Made by a program: the position numbers and the translations under genes. Positions 1-10,747 of a stretch of 64,000 bases of DNA are shown here, piece by piece. The DNA comes from Acanthacorydalis orientalis (Eukaryota; Arthropoda; Insecta; Megaloptera; Corydalidae): positions 8,763,501 to 8,827,500 of the forward strand of contig CM068320.1 in the NCBI GenBank assembly GCA_034766995.1. Reading direction: 5' to 3'. A model generated the notes under the pieces. The model was not told where the DNA came from. It was given only the letters and a program-made list of their open reading frames with translations, and made no database searches. Numbering within the stretch: the stretch's first letter is position 1; each line of letters opens with the position of its first letter.

Positions 1-294
1 ATAGCCTCCTATATAATTTTTAATATAGCAGTACATTTTTTAAAATGTTCAGAATGTCAGCTCTTTCAATTCTGAGTTGTGCGAAGTAAAGCTTTAGCCG
101 CGATCTGCCCACTTTTTATAGTAAAGCATGTATTGGCTTGAATAAGTTTGAAGTTTCAATGGAACGTATATTGATTGTATCTGAAATAATTTGAAAAATT
201 AAATTGCAAAAACTTTAATAAAATCATTTATTTCATTGAACATTTATATCATAATCCACATTAAAAATAGTAAATTATATCTCTAAGTCGGAAA
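1..294. other. AT-rich sequence, no gene seen
   Basis: No ORF, repeat or RNA gene is supported here. The 3' terminal repeat of the piggyBac relic that follows would be expected in or before this stretch, but I could not recognise it. Confidence 0.5.
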
Positions 295-545
295 TTTAGT
301 AATTTTGTTTTGTATGGTAAATCTTGAAACAGGGTTCGATACATAGATAAATATTACATTTTTGCATTCATAGCGTGAGTCAGTCTTGATATCATGCCTT
401 TTGCAAAGAACGCATCTTCGCCGTGAAGGACGTTTGTTATTATCTTTAGTTCTGCAGGACAAAAGGAAATGTCTCTCCGTTAATCTCTTCTGAATGAACT
501 TTTCCTCCTCTAACCTCTGTTCTGCACGGTGGACATTTTTGTAAA
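295..545 (-). pseudogene. piggyBac-like transposase, C-terminal Cys-rich tail (relic)
   Basis: Reading the minus strand from about 545 down to 295 gives an open stretch resembling the end of piggyBac (PGBD / DDE_Tnp_1_7) transposases. A segment ending in LTERHFLL is followed by basic residues and RRCVLCKRH, then DSRYECK, then residues aligning with the usual CxxC...P.C motif, in which the later cysteines are lost (IYVSNPVSRF). In the family this tail is a small zinc-ribbon or RING-like domain that binds DNA near the transposon ends. The catalytic DDD core is absent: upstream sequence (higher coordinates) is AT-rich and then runs into piggyBac-like terminal sequence near 690-895. It is a fragment and not functional. 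The assignment rests on motif spacing recognised by eye. Confidence 0.6.
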
Positions 546-689
546 ATATAAAAAATCGTACAAAAAATATTAAATATTAAAAATTATTCTTACTACGTTT
601 TTAGTTTTTATATCTAGGCATACAAGTATTGTTAGTGTCGAATGTATACATGCGTTCATATGCTAAATTGAATGGTTGTGTGAGAACCC

Positions 690-895
690 ATATATGCATT
701 CATAGGTCATGGATTTTTCAGAACACATATACCGGTTCCTAGAACTGAAAGGGTTAAACAAAACAGTTTACAGATTTTTTGAGTGACGCGCGATGCGTGC
801 CAAAAAAGTTTTACCGCCTATAGCGCGAGTTACGTGTGAATGTCTACTGTTTGTCACGTGCGCTCTGGATGAGGTTTCGCCGCAGCAAAAGGGTT
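690..895 (-). mobile_element. piggyBac-like terminal sequences
   Basis: On the minus strand two stretches begin with CCCTTT as piggyBac ends do. One starts at about 753 (CCCTTTCAGTTCTAG) next to a TTAA at 754-757, which is the piggyBac target site. The other starts at about 892 (CCCTTTTGCTGCGGCG). Together with the transposase tail at 295-545 they suggest a collapsed, perhaps nested, piggyBac element. Exact ends and a second TTAA copy are not established. Confidence 0.35.
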
Positions 896-1951
896 CAATG
901 TATGACTAAAAAGTGAATAATTTTTACATCAATTGATCACAGGAAATCATTCACGATATGTGTGGAACCAGCCTCTAACTTTATATAAAATGTGTTAATA
1001 TAATCTTGGTCAAAGTGTATTATCTGCATTCGAGATAATAGTACAGAAAATAAATATTGCTTTGTACCAGAGGAATATAAAGGTGTGATTTACTGTTATC
1101 CATGGCAACCTAATTAAGGATGAATAAAAAAGGGGGTTGAAACGACTGTAGTGGTTTGTAAATATAAAAGTATCGTCTTTAACCCTAAACATACAAAACT
1201 ATATATTTCGTATAATAGTTTATTAGTCTCCGTAACGTGGAGAGGGTAACAAGACAGTAGACTGACAGCCTACATGGTGATAAATTGATACGTTTTTCAT
1301 ACCATTAAGGATTTACCTATCCGCCAAGACTATCAAAAAGAAAGTTTTAGATATTAAGGTTGTTTCGACTTTCTTATAGACATCGTCTGACCAATCTGGT
1401 TAACTATATCTGGTTCATAAATGAATTTTTCACTTACAAAATACCCAAAAAGTGTTTAATAAAAATCTGTCAATAAATGATCATTGATCACTTTTCATCC
1501 TTATGTATAATTCGATGGTGATGTTATCATCAGTACACTAAGGTATATAACAATTCGATTCTTTTGCACTTTAACGTTCTGCGAATGATATTGTTATCAA
1601 AATGCGTATCAGCAACAATTACAAAAGGATCAATAATTAATTATTGTATATTTTGAGAAAAAAATTAATTTGTTGAAGTGAATTTAGTCACAACGGGAGA
1701 TATCTGTTATAACAGTTTGATTTATTTATAATAATTTAGACATTTGCAAATGTTATTGTTGAAGTTTTCAGTGAATATTCCCAAAATGATATAGAAATGC
1801 TTCTCATACTGAAATTGAAACATTCACATTCATTACAAATTCAGTTTAACTTGTTTTTAACAACATAGTAAGTTCTCATGGGTGTTTTTTTTGGTTCGTA
1901 CGTGGGTCTATAATTCTGAATAATGTTGTTGCTACATTTTTTCATTAATTT
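896..1951. other. AT-rich intergenic sequence, no gene seen
   Basis: Only short ORFs with no recognisable domain occur. The 60-codon minus-strand ORF near 1010-1192 has no family signature and unremarkable composition. No RNA gene or transposon was recognised. Confidence 0.5.
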
Positions 1952-1952
1952 A

Positions 1953-2004
<52 letters not shown>
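1952..2004. repeat. (CA)n(TA)n compound microsatellite
   Basis: A run of CA dinucleotides passes directly into TA dinucleotides. Confidence 0.95.
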
Positions 2005-2011
<7 letters not shown>

Positions 2012-2940
2012 CAAAAGTAGACTTATTTTTTACATCAACAATTACATAAATTACTAGATAGCAACATTATAATGAAGTTTTACCTCATTTCATATATAGT
2101 TTTTTTTCTATTTTAATCGTAATCTAATTTTTTAATCTTTGTGTTATAATTTGTGGATCAAAATTAAATATTTTTTTCATAATAAACCATTACTTTTCGC
2201 TAATTTGTGTCTAAAGTAGCGTCAATAAAATATTTTTCTAAAACTTTGATGACAATAATTAAAAACTAAAAAAAAATAAACTCAAGTAGTACATTCTGAT
2301 AAACGTGTTTTATTTTTCAGACTTGGCTTTTATTAATTTTCATTCATTATGATTTTACATAATTTAATATACAACTCATTTAAAATGAAAAAAATGTAAA
2401 ATACCCTTTTTCATTCGTATGCACTTTTTTATTGGATTAAATTTGAAAATATTGAAAAGATATTTTGAAAAAAAAAGAAACGAAATTGTTTGTTTCCACA
2501 AAAGGAATCCACATTGTACGAAAAGTTAATTTTTCTTTATGGTGTTTAGTAAGTGACTTGAAGTATTTTGTATAAATCAACATGTAGTGTAAACAAAACG
2601 ATTTCTTTTTAATTCTACGTTATAAAAATAATAATATCTGTATTTATAGATCTAATCTTAATTCATTTCGATGAAGAAGTCCATCGTACCTAACGTACAC
2701 TCTTTCGTACTTTAATTTATTAATTATTGATAAGAATTTTTAAAGAATAAAGAAGGCGACTAAGAATGTTAAAATTTCCTTAAAATATATTTTTGAAATG
2801 TGTATAAAAATAATCTCATGAATGAAATGTCTTAATATAATTGACCGCGAAATAGATGCTAATTGTTATGTACTTTATGAAAAATAAATTTATAATTTTA
2901 TATTAGAAAACGTTTTTGGCAATATCATACAAGTAATAAA
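2005..2940. other. AT-rich intergenic sequence, no gene seen
   Basis: Strongly AT-rich with poly-A and poly-T runs. No ORF, transposon signature or RNA gene was recognised. Confidence 0.5.
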
Positions 2941-2949
2941 AAAGAATGA

Positions 2950-3560
2950 AAAATCGATCTGACGCATGTTTAAATCTAAGTCGGCAACGTTGTTGGCTTT
3001 TCGTTCGACGACAAAAGGGCATTATTTAAAAAGCAGACTGCGCATTTGTTATTCCCGTCCCGGCTAATCCGAAAACGTTATTATTATTATCACTCGTATT
3101 TCAATGGACGAGATGGATGACTAGATGGATAGAAGGGACGAAGAACGCGCGATGCCGCGACCTGCCGACCGCGCGCACCGAGCTCCTAGTGAAGTTTTCG
3201 TTCCTGCGGCGTCGGGTATGCGCATCAATTAAATTAGACGACATGTTAAAGGATTGATTTTAATCGCCGGAACGGATTTAATTAATTATATAGAATATTT
3301 AATGATGCTGTTTTGTAATGTACGGTTGAATTCCAGTCCGGACCGGTTCCGTTGTCGGTGAGAAACAGGCCGGCCAAATAGCGGAAAGAGATCGACTCTA
3401 TCGTCACTACCCAATATGAAAGGGTCGAGGTCGAGTTCCGTCATTGTTGTTTTTGACATATGGATGATTATCTGCTGTTCACGAAACTTGATACGATTCC
3501 GTGAACATCAATTAATTTTCGTGTATGGAACGGTTTGGAGAGACGATCGAATTTCAATGA
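2950..3560. promoter_or_regulatory. CpG/GC-elevated non-coding island, candidate regulatory element
   Basis: In contrast to the AT-rich surroundings, this stretch is rich in G, C and CpG (for example CGCGCGATGCCGCGACC and CCGGACCGGTTCCG) and contains homeodomain-type TTAATTAATTA cores near 3277. No ORF with family similarity covers it; a 101-codon ORF at 3416-3721 only partly overlaps and has no recognisable domain. No transposon terminus is seen. It could be a conserved regulatory element, a promoter or 5' UTR of a gene outside the window, or an old unrecognised repeat. The regulatory call is inference. Confidence 0.3.
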
Positions 3561-4719
3561 TGTCTGTTTATCAATTTTATATTACAGGACTCATTAAATC
3601 CAGCAAATATCGGAAATATTTGGTTTTTAATTTGACTTATTTTAAATTTAGCCAAGAAAAAATAATGTATTTTTTTAAAAAAACTAGTTACAATCATAGA
3701 ATGAATATAAATTTTAATTAAAAATTGATTTTTTAAATAACATCTTTGTTGGAATATTTTTCATTAATATTATTATTATATATGTTCAGTTATAAATGAA
3801 TAGGTTTATAACTAAATTAGTATAATTGTGTACCATATTCACATTTTGACAAATTGTTTTACCAGATTTATAAAGCAGGTGATTTGTCCGTGACATTGTT
3901 GAATAATAAAACCGAGATAAAATAAATAGACACGTAATTGCAAAACGGGACAAACGCGCATCATTATTCGTTGTGAACAAAAAAAAAATCCATTGTGAAT
4001 ACCATATAAGGTTCATTTCCGATCAATCAAACCCCATACAAATCTTCAAACTGGCTGTTGCGGAAATGATGGATGATTTGACATGTGCATCGTGTGTTTG
4101 TGTTGTGCTGTAGGAGTAGTGGTTAGTAGAGCCTGTTGTATTATTTGAAACGGTGTCAAAAAAAGAGAGGAAATCATAATAATGGAATACGAAGTTAGTT
4201 GATATATGCACATAAAACGCAGTTTATAATGAATAATTGTCGCTGAAACTCAACACGGCACTGTTGTGTTTACAGTAGAATTATATTCAAATTTGTTTAA
4301 CTGGAAAAATGCATACGGATTTAAATATGAATAGAGTTATTTAGCTATGTTGATGTAGTAACGTTTTTGTACAATTTTTCAGTTTTACATTTGGGTTTGG
4401 ATACATTTTGCAGTTCACGAAACTGAAAAATATTTCCAGTTATTGTATGTAATGCTGATGAAGTGAATTTTAAATTATTACTAAACCGTTGTACTGTCAC
4501 TTATTTAATTCATTTATAGCTGAAATATATAATAATACGAGAATGTGTATAACTATTACATGTAATATTAAATTAAAACATTCGAGAACCCAATAAAAAA
4601 TAGACATATTGAAAAGTTGAATATTTTTATAACAAGAAAAGATTTGTAATTGTGTACAGGAAGATTAACACGTAGTATTCAACAAGAGAAGAATAGTATT
4701 TCGACTTTTTAATAAATAG
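3561..4719. other. AT-rich intergenic sequence, no gene seen
   Basis: Short minus-strand ORFs near 3786-4016 and 4023-4211 carry no recognisable domain. No transposon signature was found. Confidence 0.45.
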
Positions 4720-5282
4720 TAGATTGGTAAGAAAATAATTGCGAGTTTTATTTTCTGAATTCTAAGTATAATTTTTTTAAATGAAAGTGTTATTTCATCG
4801 TGTTCATCTCAATATCAATTTAAGTGCATTTTTTGGTCTTTATTTTAGTAGTACCGACTTTGGTTTTATTATTAATTGTGTTTCAAGTTGGGTTATTAAA
4901 TTAAAGACGGAAAGAAGTAAATAAGAGCATTTTTTGTTTGAGTTCAAAATGGGTGGTAAAGCAGCAGAACCGCTCGTAAACTAAACACTGCTTTTGGTGT
5001 GGTTTGGTACTCTTAAGGAACGTACGGTGCAACGGTGGTTCCAAAAATTTCCTACTTGGAACGAGAGCCTTGAAGATGAAGAAGGTAGTGGGTCCTTCTT
5101 CCGTTCATAATGACCAACTGACGGTGTTAATTGAAGCATAAGAATTCGAGAGTGCATAGAAGTTCGGCATTAGTCATCCAACAGTTCTGGACTACTTAAA
5201 ACAGCTAGAAAAATCAAAAAAGTTGTAAATGTACATGAATTTGAAGGCCATAAACTGCAATTATTTTTCTACCAACCTTAAT
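4720..5282 (+). mobile_element. Mariner-derived MITE, copy 1 (transposase N-terminus only)
   Basis: Flanked by inverted termini of the type TTAGGTTGGTAGAAAAATAA...CGG (left AGATTGGTAAGAAAATAATT, right complementary AATTATTTTTCTACCAACCT). Inside is a degraded mariner transposase N-terminus (HTH_48 region): about 110 codons with recognisable AAETARKLN, ERTVQRWFQKF, ESLEDEE and SHPTVLDYLKQL-like segments. The reading frame then jumps directly to the 3' terminus; the DDD catalytic core is missing. Frameshifts and stops are present. The same internal junction occurs in copies 2, 3 and 6, so this is an amplified deletion derivative. The termini resemble those of the cecropia/Hsmar1 type of mariner. 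Confidence 0.8.
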
Positions 5283-5691
5283 AGAAGTAAATCTATTAAT
5301 TAGTGGCGGTTAATTTGATTTATGGAAGATCGTTATGAAACAAACTTATTTTCTACTGTCACACTAGCAGAGTACCTAATAACGAGTGTCTAACTAGTCT
5401 CATCATTTTTTTCGTATAAGATTTTTTCAAAGAAAGTAACATCGAAATACCTCAGTTGCAACAAAAGTTAGTGCCTTGTTTCGATCTAGTGAGAGAATAT
5501 CGTATATATTGTAATTTAATATTTTATTTGTATGCTTTTTTTGTAATTAATCAAAAGCGACTTTTACATATATAATCTTGCGTGCAGACTTATTGTGTTC
5601 CCAACCATGGTCAAGTCTATACATGTAAAATATAGCAAAATCCAAGAAGAAAGAAATTATAAAGCTAGAGGAATGAAAACACACAAAAATT
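5283..5691. other. AT-rich spacer with a short dispersed repeat
   Basis: No gene seen. Positions about 5497-5545 recur at about 8208-8252 (see that repeat entry). Confidence 0.45.
5497..5545 (+). repeat. Short dispersed repeat, copy A
   Basis: The segment beginning ATATCGTATATATTGTAATT and ending with TATGCTTTTTTT recurs almost unchanged at 8208-8252. The flanks do not match. Its origin is unknown; it may be a piece of a larger decayed repeat. Confidence 0.6.
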
Positions 5692-5707
5692 TATATCTAT
5701 CTATCTA

Positions 5708-5770
<63 letters not shown>

Positions 5771-5777
5771 ATATGTA
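5692..5777. repeat. (TATC)n(TA)n(TGTA)n microsatellite
   Basis: A tetranucleotide TATC run, a long TA run and a short TATG run are contiguous. The translated 71-codon ORF at 5595-5810 is an artefact of this array. Confidence 0.95.
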
Positions 5778-6138
5778 AACGTAAGTTTAAATATATATAA
5801 AAAATTTTAAACAACGTTCGAAACTTAATGTTTGAGTGCAGTTAAATCTGTAGAATCTTGCACGCCGTTAAAAGTGCACGTGTAAAAACACTACTCTACA
5901 AGCAAAGTATTTATAATAAAGCTTTTATTTTAAAAAAGCATAACAGCGATTCAAAATAAAATATTGAATATAGAAATAAATAAGAACGATACTAATGTAT
6001 ACGTATTCATTTTTTTTAAATTAAAAACAAAAAATTAATACTTGCTGCTGTTTCAAAGCTTATTTGAAATTTATTTTTGTTTTGTAAATTATTTGTTTGT
6101 GAGTGAATAGTTGATTATTTGTTTTCATTATGTATGGG

Positions 6139-6140
<2 letters not shown>

Positions 6141-6232
<92 letters not shown>

Positions 6233-6252
6233 TTGTAAATAAATATAATATG

Positions 6253-6312
<60 letters not shown>
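6141..6312. repeat. (TA)n(GT)n...(TA)n compound microsatellite
   Basis: TA array to about 6206, GT array to about 6232, a short unique spacer, then a second TA array of about 60 bp. ORFs here on both strands are Ile-Tyr / Cys-Val repeats and not genes. Confidence 0.95.
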
Positions 6313-6315
<3 letters not shown>

Positions 6316-7239
6316 AAATGATTTACAATGTAAGTAAATCACAACCACAAAAGTATTATCTACTTAAACATAATATTTTGTGATTTAAACATAAAAAAAA
6401 TAATCCTATTTTCTAAAACGTGCTTAAGTTACGCATATTTCTTTATCGGTGTTGATTCCATTATAAAGATACTGGTTTCTTTTTTCTTTAAAAAAAATAC
6501 AGCGTTATATTGCTGTTATTATTCTTTCTATCAAATCTGCTGACAATAGGTGAGAAAACATTTGTTCGTTATAAATTGTGCCTTGAAAACTAAAATTATC
6601 TTTTACAAGTATAGTTAATTATAATGTGATTGCATTAAAGATTTCATAGACTTATAAAATAATATATTTTTCCTCTTTATATAATAAAGTTGTACCGTTA
6701 ACTTTATGATTATGAGAGTTTAACAGTTTAATCGAATTATTAAGATGTGCATTTAGATCTTATACTTGAATTTGTCTTGTACTTGTGTACGACAATGTGA
6801 CATATTTCCAATATAAGTAGTTGTTTTCTTTCATGATAAATTAAGTGTTTTTGGAATAACTTTTTGTATTTTTAATATTACAACAACTACTATTATCACA
6901 ATAATTATTTAAACAATATATTTAATTCAACGTCTAACCAATATAGTAACTATTCTGTTTGGGTTAAAATGTATAATAGTGCATTTTGACATCTTCCGAA
7001 AAGAAGATGTAGAAGACTGATAGATAGATGTATTTATTCATGTATTTGATTATTTATTACTTATCATATTATTAACATGGTAATTCCATTTTTTCAAAAT
7101 AAATTTATTCAAAGGTTTGGAAAAACCCTGCCTTAATTCAAAAGAGTCAGGCTCGTTACATCTATTATTCAGTATAAATTAATCCAAAGACATCTTAATT
7201 TATTGTATTATAAACTAATGGCTGTGAACCGTTCGTATT
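6313..7239. other. AT-rich intergenic sequence, no gene seen
   Basis: No ORF, transposon or RNA gene was recognised. Confidence 0.5.
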
Positions 7240-7760
7240 AAACTATATATTACCTGGAATTACAATTACCATACATCCCCAAAGCATATATAAACCGGCC
7301 ACGTTATGCGATAGATAAGTCATGTAGTTATAAGTAATGAGGTCAGAAATCACGAACTGCCGGTTTTTTGAAAATTTTTTCCGGACTCCATCACTTCAAA
7401 CCATCCACTATACCCACTCCCTGAAACACAATTCTCCTGTCAAAACCGGTTTAAAAGCCTTGGTTAAGACCCCGGACCAAACCCCAACCAAACCTCCAAC
7501 GCACAGTAAATACGGTGTCGAAACATGTAAAATTTATCACAATAAAATTATTTTTGATTTTTATTTGATTTGAAGTCACGAAGTCTCAAGCAAGTCAGTA
7601 TCCAGATCACAACATTAGTTTTAAGTTGTAACCTTGTATTCACTGTCAAAATAAACGTGAATCACAAAAAACAGACTTCTTTTCAATAATTTAAAAAAGA
7701 GTCGTGTTCTCACTCCTTAGTGCATCACTAAGTCGGTAGTTTTACTCCCACACGCAGCAG
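7240..7760 (+). other. Less AT-rich island, possible solo LTR or old promoter
   Basis: A TATA-like ATATATAAACCGG near 7287 is followed about 240 bp later by an AATAAAATT poly(A)-like signal near 7541 and then by C-rich and A-rich blocks. The order (TATA box, poly(A) signal) and compact size recall a solo LTR. I could not find a confident TG...CA pair or target duplication, and no primer-binding site or gag/pol is adjacent. The 78-codon ORF at 7337-7573 has no recognisable domain. Tentative. Confidence 0.2.
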
Positions 7761-8759
7761 AAGAGTTCATCGGAAAAGCAAATGAAATTTCTTCTACATT
7801 ACATCAACACTTCCAAAATAATTCAAATAAGAAATACACATTATTTAAAAAAATAATATGATACAAGTTTTAGAATTTAGATATACTTTTTCTTTAAATC
7901 TTAAAGTATTCTCTGTTCTCTATATAACTCTAACAGTTTTAATTGCCTATTTTATAACGATCAGCCAACAATTAGCAACTGTCGTAAATGCAAATATGAA
8001 AAGTAAATCATAAAAGTGAGTAATCATACAGCAAGTAATCGTAAAGTAGAATGATGTGTTTTACATTTCCTGTTATGAATAACAGAAAATGCTTTGGAAT
8101 GCTAAGAGAAACGAACATAACAAAATATTTACGACATCGGACTATTAACCATATTGTTATGCATTTTAATTAGGTCTCATGAATAGGGTCTTTTTATGTA
8201 CTCATTAATATCGTATATATTTGTAATTTAATATTTTTTTTGTATGCTTTTTTTCTAACAAGACATTTTTCTTCTTACATATTTTATTATAATCTAAAAG
8301 AAGAAAATGTTTAAATATGAGATATCCCAGTCTCGTATTTAAGCGTTTTTACTATTTTTGCATATTAAATTATTTTTCATAACAAAATTAATTTAATTAA
8401 TTTCTATGAAATAATAAACATAATTCTCAGAAATGAAGTAAATAACGATCTACGGTGTCCGTTAGAGAAAATGAACGCATTTGTAACTCATTAAATAACA
8501 ATAATATTTCAACTTTTAGCGTATTCCTTTTTTACATTCAGAGAGATTTCAATTTAATAGTGGTAGTCTGAATCAAATATGCGTTTAGTAATTAACTGCA
8601 TTTTTGTCGAGCGTGGAACGAAAATAAACCAATGAAATATTTAGTATCTATAAGAAATCAGGTTATCTGTGATATTAGAAGATAGTAGTACCGTCTATGT
8701 GAATAAAAAGTAAAGTGCGGGTGACTTCATACCATACTAATAATTGTGATACTATGTAT
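7761..8759. other. AT-rich intergenic sequence, no gene seen
   Basis: No gene seen. It contains copy B of the short dispersed repeat at 8208-8252. Confidence 0.45.
8208..8252 (+). repeat. Short dispersed repeat, copy B
   Basis: Near-identical to 5497-5545: same ATATCGTATATAT start, TTTAATATTT middle and TATGCTTTTTTT end, with one or two small differences. Confidence 0.6.
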
Positions 8760-8779
8760 ACTTCTAGTCGGATATGTGT

Positions 8780-9250
8780 CCTCAATTCATAAGAAGGGAG
8801 ATATAAGAAAATAATTATCGAGGTATAACAGTGACATCAACATTTAGCAGGCTCTATAGGTAAAATATTAAAGAACCTAATAGAACAAGAATACCAGGGG
8901 AAAGAAGCTGAAGAACAATGCGGTTTCCGAGCTGGAAGGTAGTGCATGGATCACATTTTCTGCCTCAAATAGCTAATAGAAAAGAGGATAGCAACAGGGT
9001 GAGAACTGCACCTTCTATTCATCGATTTAGCTAAGGCATATGATAGTATACCTGCAGTGAAACTTTGGGAAGCATTATAACAAGCTCAGATAAACCACAC
9101 CATTATACCAGCGGTGAAACAATTATACAGGTAATCTACAACAAAAATTAAAGTCGGCCAAAATTTATCTAATGGATTTACCGTAACTAAAGGATTAAGA
9201 CAAGGATGTTGTATTTCCCCAACCCTTTTTAAGATTTACGTAGAACATCT
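8780..9250 (+). pseudogene. LINE reverse transcriptase, fingers and palm (broken)
   Basis: A stop-interrupted reading contains the pre-A region (CGFRAGR), motif A with its first catalytic Asp (DLAKAYDS) and motif B (RQGCCISP). Several in-frame stops (after the AGR segment, before ELHLLFID, after KLWEAL) show that it cannot be translated as one protein. It joins the ORF at 9254 through a short stretch that also contains stops. Confidence 0.75.
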
Positions 9251-9253
9251 TTT

Positions 9254-9607
9254 ATGAGACTGGAAAACGAAAGTGTAATCCTATGGGCCTTCCTATTAAT
9301 GATAAAACCACAATATATATATATATATACCTTGCAGTTTGCGGACGATCAGGTTCTTGTAGCGCAGGATAAGGAAGACCTCGAATACATGGCCAAGAAG
9401 CTCAAACAACAATATGAGAAAGGAGGGCTAAAAATGAATATTGGCAAAACCAAATATTTATGCGTAGGGGGAACTGCAACTACGGAATTAGAATTGGACA
9501 ATGATGAAAAAATATCAGCCTGTGAGGTATACGACTACTTGGGAGTAAAATTTAATACTAAAGGCAAAAGACTCAATGGAAATACGAGGAAAAATCGCAC
9601 AAGGTAG
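9254..9607 (+). pseudogene. LINE reverse transcriptase, palm with FADD box
   Basis: This ORF holds the catalytic FADD (LQFADDQVLVA) with the two Asp of the polymerase active site, then motif D (NIGKTKYLCVGG) and YDYLGVKFN, typical of the segment between palm and thumb. Immediately before the FADD box is a short in-frame TA-dinucleotide expansion (9317-9330) coding Tyr-Ile repeats, which is probably a later insertion. The ATG is only where the surviving frame happens to open. The frame is lost at 9576-9607, where the next ORF takes over. Confidence 0.8.
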
Positions 9608-10199
9608 AAGAGCTATTAGGAAACTAAATAGTATTTGGGGGAGCCCCACAATATCGAAACAGCGAAAATGGCAAATTTACCAAACAGTGGTTAAAAGTAT
9701 AGCCTTATATTATGGAGCGGAGGCATGGTCAGCAATAGAGGAGGATAAAAGACGAATTGCGGCCATGGAAATGGATGCTCTAAGAAGATCCTGTCGAATA
9801 TCACGAAGAGATCGAATTAGAAACGAAAGGATCAAGCAATTAATGGGCGTAGAAGACAACATCATTGAAGACATTGAGCGGAAACAACTCACCTGGTACG
9901 TCCATGTCAAGAGAATGACCGATAAAAGACTGCCTAAGCAAGCGATGGAGTATTTACCTCTGGAACGACTGAAACGAGGTCGCCGACGAGGATCTTGGAG
10001 CAAAGGAATCCGTAAATCGATCAGGGAGAGAGAATTGGACGAACATCTGTGCCAAGATAGAAAGGAATGGAGGAAAAAGTTGAAGAGCGGAAAGCGTCGA
10101 CAGGCTATAAACCTCATATATATATGTATATATATATATATATACTTCTACAAATATTCGTTTTTGATATGTATTATTATTAGATTGGTAGGAAAATAA
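9576..10199 (+). pseudogene. LINE reverse transcriptase, C-terminal region
   Basis: Overlaps the preceding ORF by about 30 bp in another frame, so a frameshift separates them. The residues KLNSIWGSP, VVKSIALYYGAEAW, MEMDALRRSCRISRRDRIRNERIKQ and RKQLTWYVHVKRM are characteristic of the C-terminal part of insect LINE polymerases that follow a YLG motif. Real similarity ends at about 10117; the remaining codons to 10199 read through TA repeats and flank. Not functional. Confidence 0.8.
10116..10145. repeat. TA-rich tail at the LINE 3' end
   Basis: A TA dinucleotide run with one TG interruption immediately follows the LINE coding end. It may be the element's own microsatellite-like 3' tail. Confidence 0.7.
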
Positions 10200-10747
10200 T
10201 TACGGGTTTTGTTGTTCTGAATTCTAACCTTAATTTTTTTCAATGAAAATGTAATTTTATCGTGCTCATGTTAATATCATTTTAAAGTGTATTTTTTGAT
10301 CTAGATTTGGTAACATCGACTTTGGTTTTATTATTAATTTTGCTTCAAATGGACCATTGAATAAAAAATGAAAAAGATGCAAATAGGAGCAAATTTTTGT
10401 ATGAGTTCACAACGGTTGGTAAAGCAGTAGAAACTGCTCGTAAATTAAACGATGGTTTTGGTGTGGGCACTCTATTAAGGAACTACGATGGAATTGTGAT
10501 TCCAAATATGTCATGCTGGAGACGAGAGCCTTCAAGATGAAGAAGGTCTCGGGCGTTCTTCGGCAGTTCATAACGACCAACTTAAGGCGTTAGTGAAAAC
10601 CATGTACAACAATTTGAGAGCTTGCACAAAAATTAGGCGTTAGTTATCCTACTGTTCTGGACCATTTAAAACAACTAGGAAAAGCAAAAAAAAAATGTGT
10701 ATGAATTTGAATGTCATAAACCGCAATTATTTTTCTACTAATTTAAT
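10180..10747 (+). mobile_element. Mariner-derived MITE, copy 2
   Basis: Left terminus TAGATTGGTAGGAAAATAAT, right complementary terminus ATTATTTTTCTACTAAT. The interior matches copies 1, 3 and 6, including the transposase N-terminal segments (ESLQDEE-like, DQLKALVK-like, SYPTVLDHLKQLGKAKK-like) and the identical jump to the 3' terminus. Stops and frameshifts are present. Only about 60 bp separate it from the preceding LINE remnant. Confidence 0.8.

Larger units (their letters stand above)
8760..10117 (+). mobile_element. 5'-truncated non-LTR retrotransposon (LINE)
   Basis: This is the 3' part of a LINE. Segments appear in the correct order for a reverse transcriptase: HKKGD (about 8780), EEQCGFRAGR (about 8910), motif A as FIDLAKAYDSIP (about 9020), motif B as LRQGCCISPTLF (about 9195), the catalytic FADDQ box (about 9340) and NIGKTKYLCVG (about 9440). 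A thumb and C-terminal region follows with YGAEAW, AMEMDALRRS and RRDRIRN, to about 10117. Stops and frameshifts interrupt it, and the endonuclease domain and 5' end are missing. The last coding part runs into a TA-rich tail. It is the same LINE type as 33523-34623. The clade is not decided. Confidence 0.85.

Noticed and set aside
325..345. GGTTCGATAC, similar to a tRNA B box (also GTTCGAACC near 48670)
   Set aside because: No A box at the right distance and no cloverleaf. The first lies within the piggyBac coding tail.
3416..3721. 101-codon plus-strand ORF
   Set aside because: Half lies in the CpG island and half in AT-rich DNA; no domain, signal peptide or splice context that I can support.
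5692..6312. CRISPR-like or satellite array
   Set aside because: Only dinucleotide and tetranucleotide repeats without regularly spaced unique spacers.
9710..10117. 135-codon minus-strand ORF
   Set aside because: Antisense shadow of the LINE C-terminal coding region.
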